Shown: piece by piece, positions 60,335-64,000 of the stretch
Numbering within the stretch: position 1 is the first letter of the stretch
Layout of the letters: each line of letters starts with the position of its first letter
DNA from: Epiperipatus broadwayi
Lineage: Eukaryota; Onychophora; Udeonychophora; Euonychophora; Peripatidae
Direction of reading: 5' to 3'
Assembly: GCA_028023455.1 (NCBI GenBank)
Contig: JAQFVV010000013.1
Coordinates: 16,010,258 to 16,074,257, forward strand
DNA: 64,000 bases
Notes under the pieces: generated by a model
The model's database searches: none
What the model was told of the DNA's origin: nothing
Seen by the model: only the letters and a program-made list of their open reading frames with translations
Program-made: the position numbers and the translations under genes

Positions 60335-60374
60335 TTCTCTGAAGAGTGCCAAAGCACAAAACCATTGGTCAGAG
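60335..60374 (+). ncRNA. Hammerhead-ribozyme-like motif, family C unit 1
   Basis: UUCU (60335-60338), CUGAAGA (60339-60345), stem II GUGC-CAAA-GCAC (perfect, G-C closing pair), AAAA (60358-60361) where GAAA is expected, stem III CC-AUU-GG, U, C with predicted cleavage after 60370, AGAG (60371-60374) pairing with UUCU. G12 to A is the only core defect. Confidence 0.62.
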
Positions 60375-60752
60375 TTTGGGGGAGTTTCCTGACAGAAATA
60401 TTTTAAATGCTTTCTCTGGCTAAGCATTTATCACAAAGCTTGTTGAGCAATTGCTCATTGTTTATATCTTAGAAGCTTAAAAGAATGGGGGTCATGTGAT
60501 CTATGACTATTTTTTATTTGACTATTTATAGTCTCTGCTTTAAGTCTTATGCGATGTTATATTGCTAAGACTACTAATATATGGTTTGGCTGAAGATCTC
60601 TCAGCCCCATATAGCTATTTGAGTTGGATAGCTGGGTTTTTAGACATGTAGGTGACTGAAAATTTCAGATTTTCCACTCAATAGATAACTTAAGATAAAT
60701 GCTGGCTTTGGGTTGGTATTGTTAGATCTAGTGTCTGAAGCTATCCTAGTGC

Positions 60753-60792
60753 CTCTCTGAGGAGTATCAAAGCATGAAACAATTGGTCAGAG
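60753..60792 (+). ncRNA. Hammerhead-ribozyme-like motif, family C unit 2
   Basis: CUCU (60753-60756), CUGAGGA (60757-60763), stem II GUAU-CAAA-GCAU (weakened), GAAA (60776-60779), CA-AUU-GG (one pair lost), U, C with predicted cleavage after 60788, AGAG (60789-60792) perfectly paired with CUCU. Here the core is intact and the stems carry the damage, the reverse of unit 1. Confidence 0.6.
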
Positions 60793-60955
60793 CGGGGGGG
60801 GGTTCCTGACAGATATTTAAATGTTTTCTCTGGCTAAGCATTTATCACAAAGCTTGTTGAGCAATTGCTCACTGCTTATATCTTACAAGCTTAAAAGAAT
60901 GGAGTCATGTGATCTAAGACTATTTTTTATTTGACTATTTATAAAAGACATTGCT

Positions 60956-62665
60956 TTAACATTGTCTCCTTCATATATCAAAATTGTCTACAATGTTTTT
61001 GCTAAAGGAATGAAATTTTTTTATTGCAAAAACATTGTAGATTAAGTAAAATATTTTTTTAAATTTTAAAAAATGTATTGTCATTTGCTGAAGCTGGAGA
61101 ACTATTCAATTATATTAAAAAAAAAAAAACCCATTGCAATGAGTTAATCTCAAAACATTAAGTATATATATAATTAATGCTAAAAATATTCACGATTGAA
61201 ATTCACTGGTTGTAATTAAGACCTACAAATAGAAAATTCTGATTGTTTAAGTGTGGATATTCAGGAGCTTCAAATCTCTAGCTCACCTGCTGAGTATAGG
61301 TTTGTTACATAGAATATATGTGTAATGTGAAATTGAATTGGAAAATTTTCATGACAGTTCAGGATTTATAAACAAGCTTTACAGGAGTGAATGGTAAATT
61401 TGGAATACTTCATTACTTACAAATAATTGTCATGAACACCATTCAATTTATTTATTACACACATAAACATTAAAATTATCTGATTTTTTCAGAAATAGAT
61501 GAAAGATTCAAATAAATGATTGCAAATGTCATTTTGCATTTGACTGAAATAATAGCTTCAATACCATTGGTGTGAATCAAGAAACATGGGAAATTAAACC
61601 ATAAGAAACTTTGGATATACTGTAACTGTGGCCTTTATAACTTTTTAAAATATATTCATTGCCTTTCACATACCCAGTAATGTTTTGAAATAGATTGTTA
61701 AATGCGAAAAGTTTCAAATCATCTCATAAATCTCAATGTAATACAGTCAACTCACATGAGACAAGATCATAATGATTTTAGTTTTTATGTATAGTTTAGA
61801 AAAAAGCAGACAGGCTGAAAATGGCTAACAAATATTAAGTCATAGTAATCAAATTGAACATCTTCAAACTCTTTCAAGATTCTACCTTTAGCATCTGCAG
61901 GGGAAATAAAAAACTGCAATCAGATCTCAAAATAAGTAATGAAGGGGTGAACATATTTGTAGAAGAGTAATAGGTGATTGCCTTTATGACTCAGTACATC
62001 CTGAATCTATTATTGTGTTATTTAGAAGATTTTTTTTTTGTTGGCATATGCCTAAAAAAGTACAAGAAATGCCATTGAAAACTAAGAAAAGATGTCAAGA
62101 AATGAGATCCACCAGTATTGATATTGTAACTGGATGTAACAACCAACTCCACTCATTGTTGATTTTATTTCCTGATGAGCATATTGAAGGAGGGAGCTAT
62201 CAATTGGCAATTTTCAATGCTGACTTCACTCCTCCTACAACAATATTTCCTGCTCATCAGAGGATGTAGCACCATAGAGACTGGAAACATCTAGAAGTTT
62301 GTTTGGTTTCCTAAACGGCACCATTAGAGTTCCATATCACTACAACTTTACTTACCCACATTGAGTTATTCCGGACATAGCTCAATACATGAGATTCTTG
62401 TGAACCAGTGCATAAATGGATGAATCATGTTAATTGAAATTGACATGAGGTATTATTTATTTTGAAACAATAATTTTATTTAACAATAATATTGGATATA
62501 AAGTTCTTAAAGAAGAAGAAAAAGTTTGTTGACGGTCTCTATTCTTGCTGTCTTCATATCCGTGTACACATGATGGATGTTCTCCCTGATCTTTATGAGT
62601 GTGAATTGTCCTTCTTGGTTTGAAGTTCCCTCATCTGCATAGATACATATCCATGTGTTTAGAAG
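60956..62665. other. A+T-rich, one imperfect inverted repeat
   Basis: About 62173-62264 is an imperfect inverted repeat (CCTGATGAGCA with TGCTCATCAGAGG, inner GGAGGGAG with CTCCTCC). The 84-codon frame over it (62015-62269) resembles nothing I know and is not called. Confidence 0.4.
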
Positions 62666-62666
62666 T

Positions 62667-62895
62667 ATGTTTTCATCCAGGTATATAGAAATATTTGTTT
62701 TTATCCAGGTATCTAAAAGTACTTGCTTTATCCAAGTATCTAGAAGCACTTAATGCTATTCAGGTATACAGAAACATGTTTTATCCAGGCATATTGAAGC
62801 AATTAATTCTATCCAGGTATACAGAATCATTTGTCTTATCTAGGCACATAGAAGCAATTGTTTTATCCTGGTATCTAGAAGTACCTTTATTTTCA
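62667..62895 (+). repeat. Minisatellite, unit about 30-33 bp
   Basis: About seven degenerate units of the form TATCCAGGTATCTAGAAGCA followed by ATTTGTTT-like sequence. Both strands stay open over part of it because the repeat lacks stops in some frames. Confidence 0.75.
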
Positions 62896-62918
62896 TTTGA
62901 CATATTATCCAAATGTGG

Positions 62919-63250
62919 GTTTGAACCACTTACTCATCATATAGATGCAATTTGGAGTCATTATTTGAAAGTATTTTGTTATATAACATATAATACCAGT
63001 GTGGGTTTGAACCACTTACTCATCATATAGGTACGGTTTGGAGTCATTAATTGGAAGTATTTTATTATTATATAACATATTATATTGGTGTGGGTTTGAA
63101 CCATTTACTCATCATATCAGTGCGGTTTGAAGTCATTATTTGGAAATACTTTATTATTATTTAACATATTATACAGGAGCGGGTTTGAACCACTTACTTA
63201 TCATATTAGTGCGGTTTGAAGTCATTATTTGGAAGTATTTTATTATTATC
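62919..63250 (+). repeat. Minisatellite, unit about 82-90 bp, four units
   Basis: Units start near 62920, 63002, 63092 and 63181 with GGGTTTGAACCACTTACT, then CATCATAT, TTTGGAGTCATTA or TTTGAAGTCATTA, and a TATTTTATTATTAT stretch. It follows directly on the shorter minisatellite. Confidence 0.8.
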
Positions 63251-63870
63251 TCTTAATTCACATCTACTATTTCTTCAGGCATGTAGGTACATATTCATCA
63301 TTATTCGTGTATATAATATATCAATTTTTAATCTATAATTTCTTATTCACTTATATAACCATTTCCTTAATTTATGTGAGTGTGGATTCAGATTTAATTC
63401 ATTCTGTCAAAGCATTTTGTAAAATAATAAATGTCACTTCCATAATCAATAATTTCATTTATGTAGATACAAATTAGTAAAAATTTCATGATAAAATTAA
63501 TTTCAGATTAGCAAAATCATTTTTGCGTCTTCAGTTCATCTTTTAATAACACCTAGATCATCTTATTACTCCACATAAAAATTAGTCATTTAAAATAAAC
63601 ATGTTTTCATTTTGCATTATTTTATAATCAATCCACCAAGAAAATGATATTTCATTAAATCATAAATTATTTGAAAAAAAAAAAAAAGCATCTTACAAAA
63701 TATTTTCAATTCATCTATTACTCCAATGTGTTCTATTTTTAAATATATTCCCTTTTTGTATTACTTTACAATCAATCGATTTAAAAAGTAACATTATTTT
63801 ATAATTTAACTTAATGAATAGGTTTTACAAAATATTTTCAAGTATTATAAAGGCATACAAGTCTCCTTAC
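63251..63870. other. A+T-rich, nothing recognised
   Basis: No gene or repeat structure I can support. Confidence 0.5.
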
Positions 63871-63964
63871 CTGAACCTTCATCTGTTGGCAGTTCTCCAT
63901 ACATTTTCCAATTAATAAGGTGTTCCGAGAGCTTAACGAATCGATGGTCAGTTCACAGATCTTG
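63871..63964 (-). CDS. Possible exon at right edge, gene unknown
   Basis: A less A+T-rich block ends in the strong donor CAG|GTAAGG (GT at 63870-63869). In the frame that reaches the donor in phase 0 it reads ICELTIDSLSSRNTLLIGK then CMENCQQMKVQ, with no stop for 33-34 codons. In the phase-1 frame, the phase the next CAD exon needs, it reads MYGELPTDEGS after an upstream stop, which does not look like the CAD N-terminus. A plus-strand frame is also open here. I favour a minus-strand exon because of the donor, but cannot name the gene. Confidence 0.35.
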
Positions 63965-64000
63965 TTTTCATTTTACTTCCATTACTGAATCCGATGACAG

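Larger units (their letters stand above)
59987..60955 (+). repeat. Family C tandem array, 2.3 units of 414-421 bp
   Basis: Units start TGCTTTCTCTGGCTAAG at 59987 and 60408 and TGTTTTCTCTGGCTAAG at 60822, giving periods of 421 and 414 bp; the third unit stops at about 60955. Shared blocks include GGTCATGTGATCTATGAC, ATATGGTTTGGCTGAAGATC and GGTTGGTATT. No ORF. Each complete unit has one hammerhead-like motif. Confidence 0.8.

Noticed and set aside
62176-62264. Another hammerhead at CTGATGAGC
   Set aside because: The core start is present but no stem II followed by GAAA; the region is an ordinary imperfect inverted repeat.
62667-63250. CRISPR-like repeat array
   Set aside because: Units are degenerate and contiguous, without equal unique spacers; the DNA is eukaryotic. 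They are minisatellites.

Overview
The window is very AT-rich animal DNA (roughly 70-75% A+T by eye) that looks like gene interior. Seven spliced exons with good GT/AG borders on the minus strand encode one continuous piece of the glutaminase (GATase) part of CAD, the fused carbamoyl-phosphate synthetase / aspartate transcarbamylase / dihydroorotase of de novo pyrimidine synthesis. Introns of 0.2 to about 14 kb, LINE, hAT and LTR-like elements, SINE-like repeats and minisatellites point to an invertebrate metazoan with a repeat-laden genome. I cannot fix the phylum; a mollusc is only a guess.

Layout: 1-2170, 3' part of a LINE with a frameshifted reverse transcriptase (plus strand). 2976-36230, CAD exons (minus strand; transcription runs right to left, and the gene continues past the left edge). 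Inside CAD introns lie a hAT element (10399-14855) carrying a nested 1.65-kb inverted-repeat element, two RTE-type LINEs (about 21079-23450 and 32066-33140), palindromic elements, and several copies of short repeats. 36231-64000, no further certain cellular gene: a zinc-knuckle ORF relic (41.66-42.53 kb), a pair of 2.16-kb direct repeats that look like LTRs (44.94-49.77 kb), a probable poor-quality stretch (57.4 kb), a tandem array (60 kb), minisatellites (62.7-63.25 kb), and one possible exon at the right edge.

The most notable content is three sequence-unrelated repeat families that each carry a hammerhead-ribozyme-like motif, found by reading the folds by hand. Family A (6.1, 22.4, 30.1, 30.6 and 30.97 kb) occurs at 30 kb as a direct tandem whose predicted cleavage sites are 459 nt apart. 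Family B (20.2, 20.7, 20.95, 51.2, 51.4 and 59.7 kb) joins the hammerhead to a segment with a Pol III B-box, as in schistosome Sm-alpha SINEs. Family C (60.3 and 60.75 kb) is a 414-421 bp tandem array. In all three, the stem III strand is short and self-complementary, so cleavage would be expected from dimers (double hammerheads), as known for newt satellite and some viroid ribozymes. Most individual copies carry damage; the family consensus is better than any one copy. Activity is inferred, not shown.
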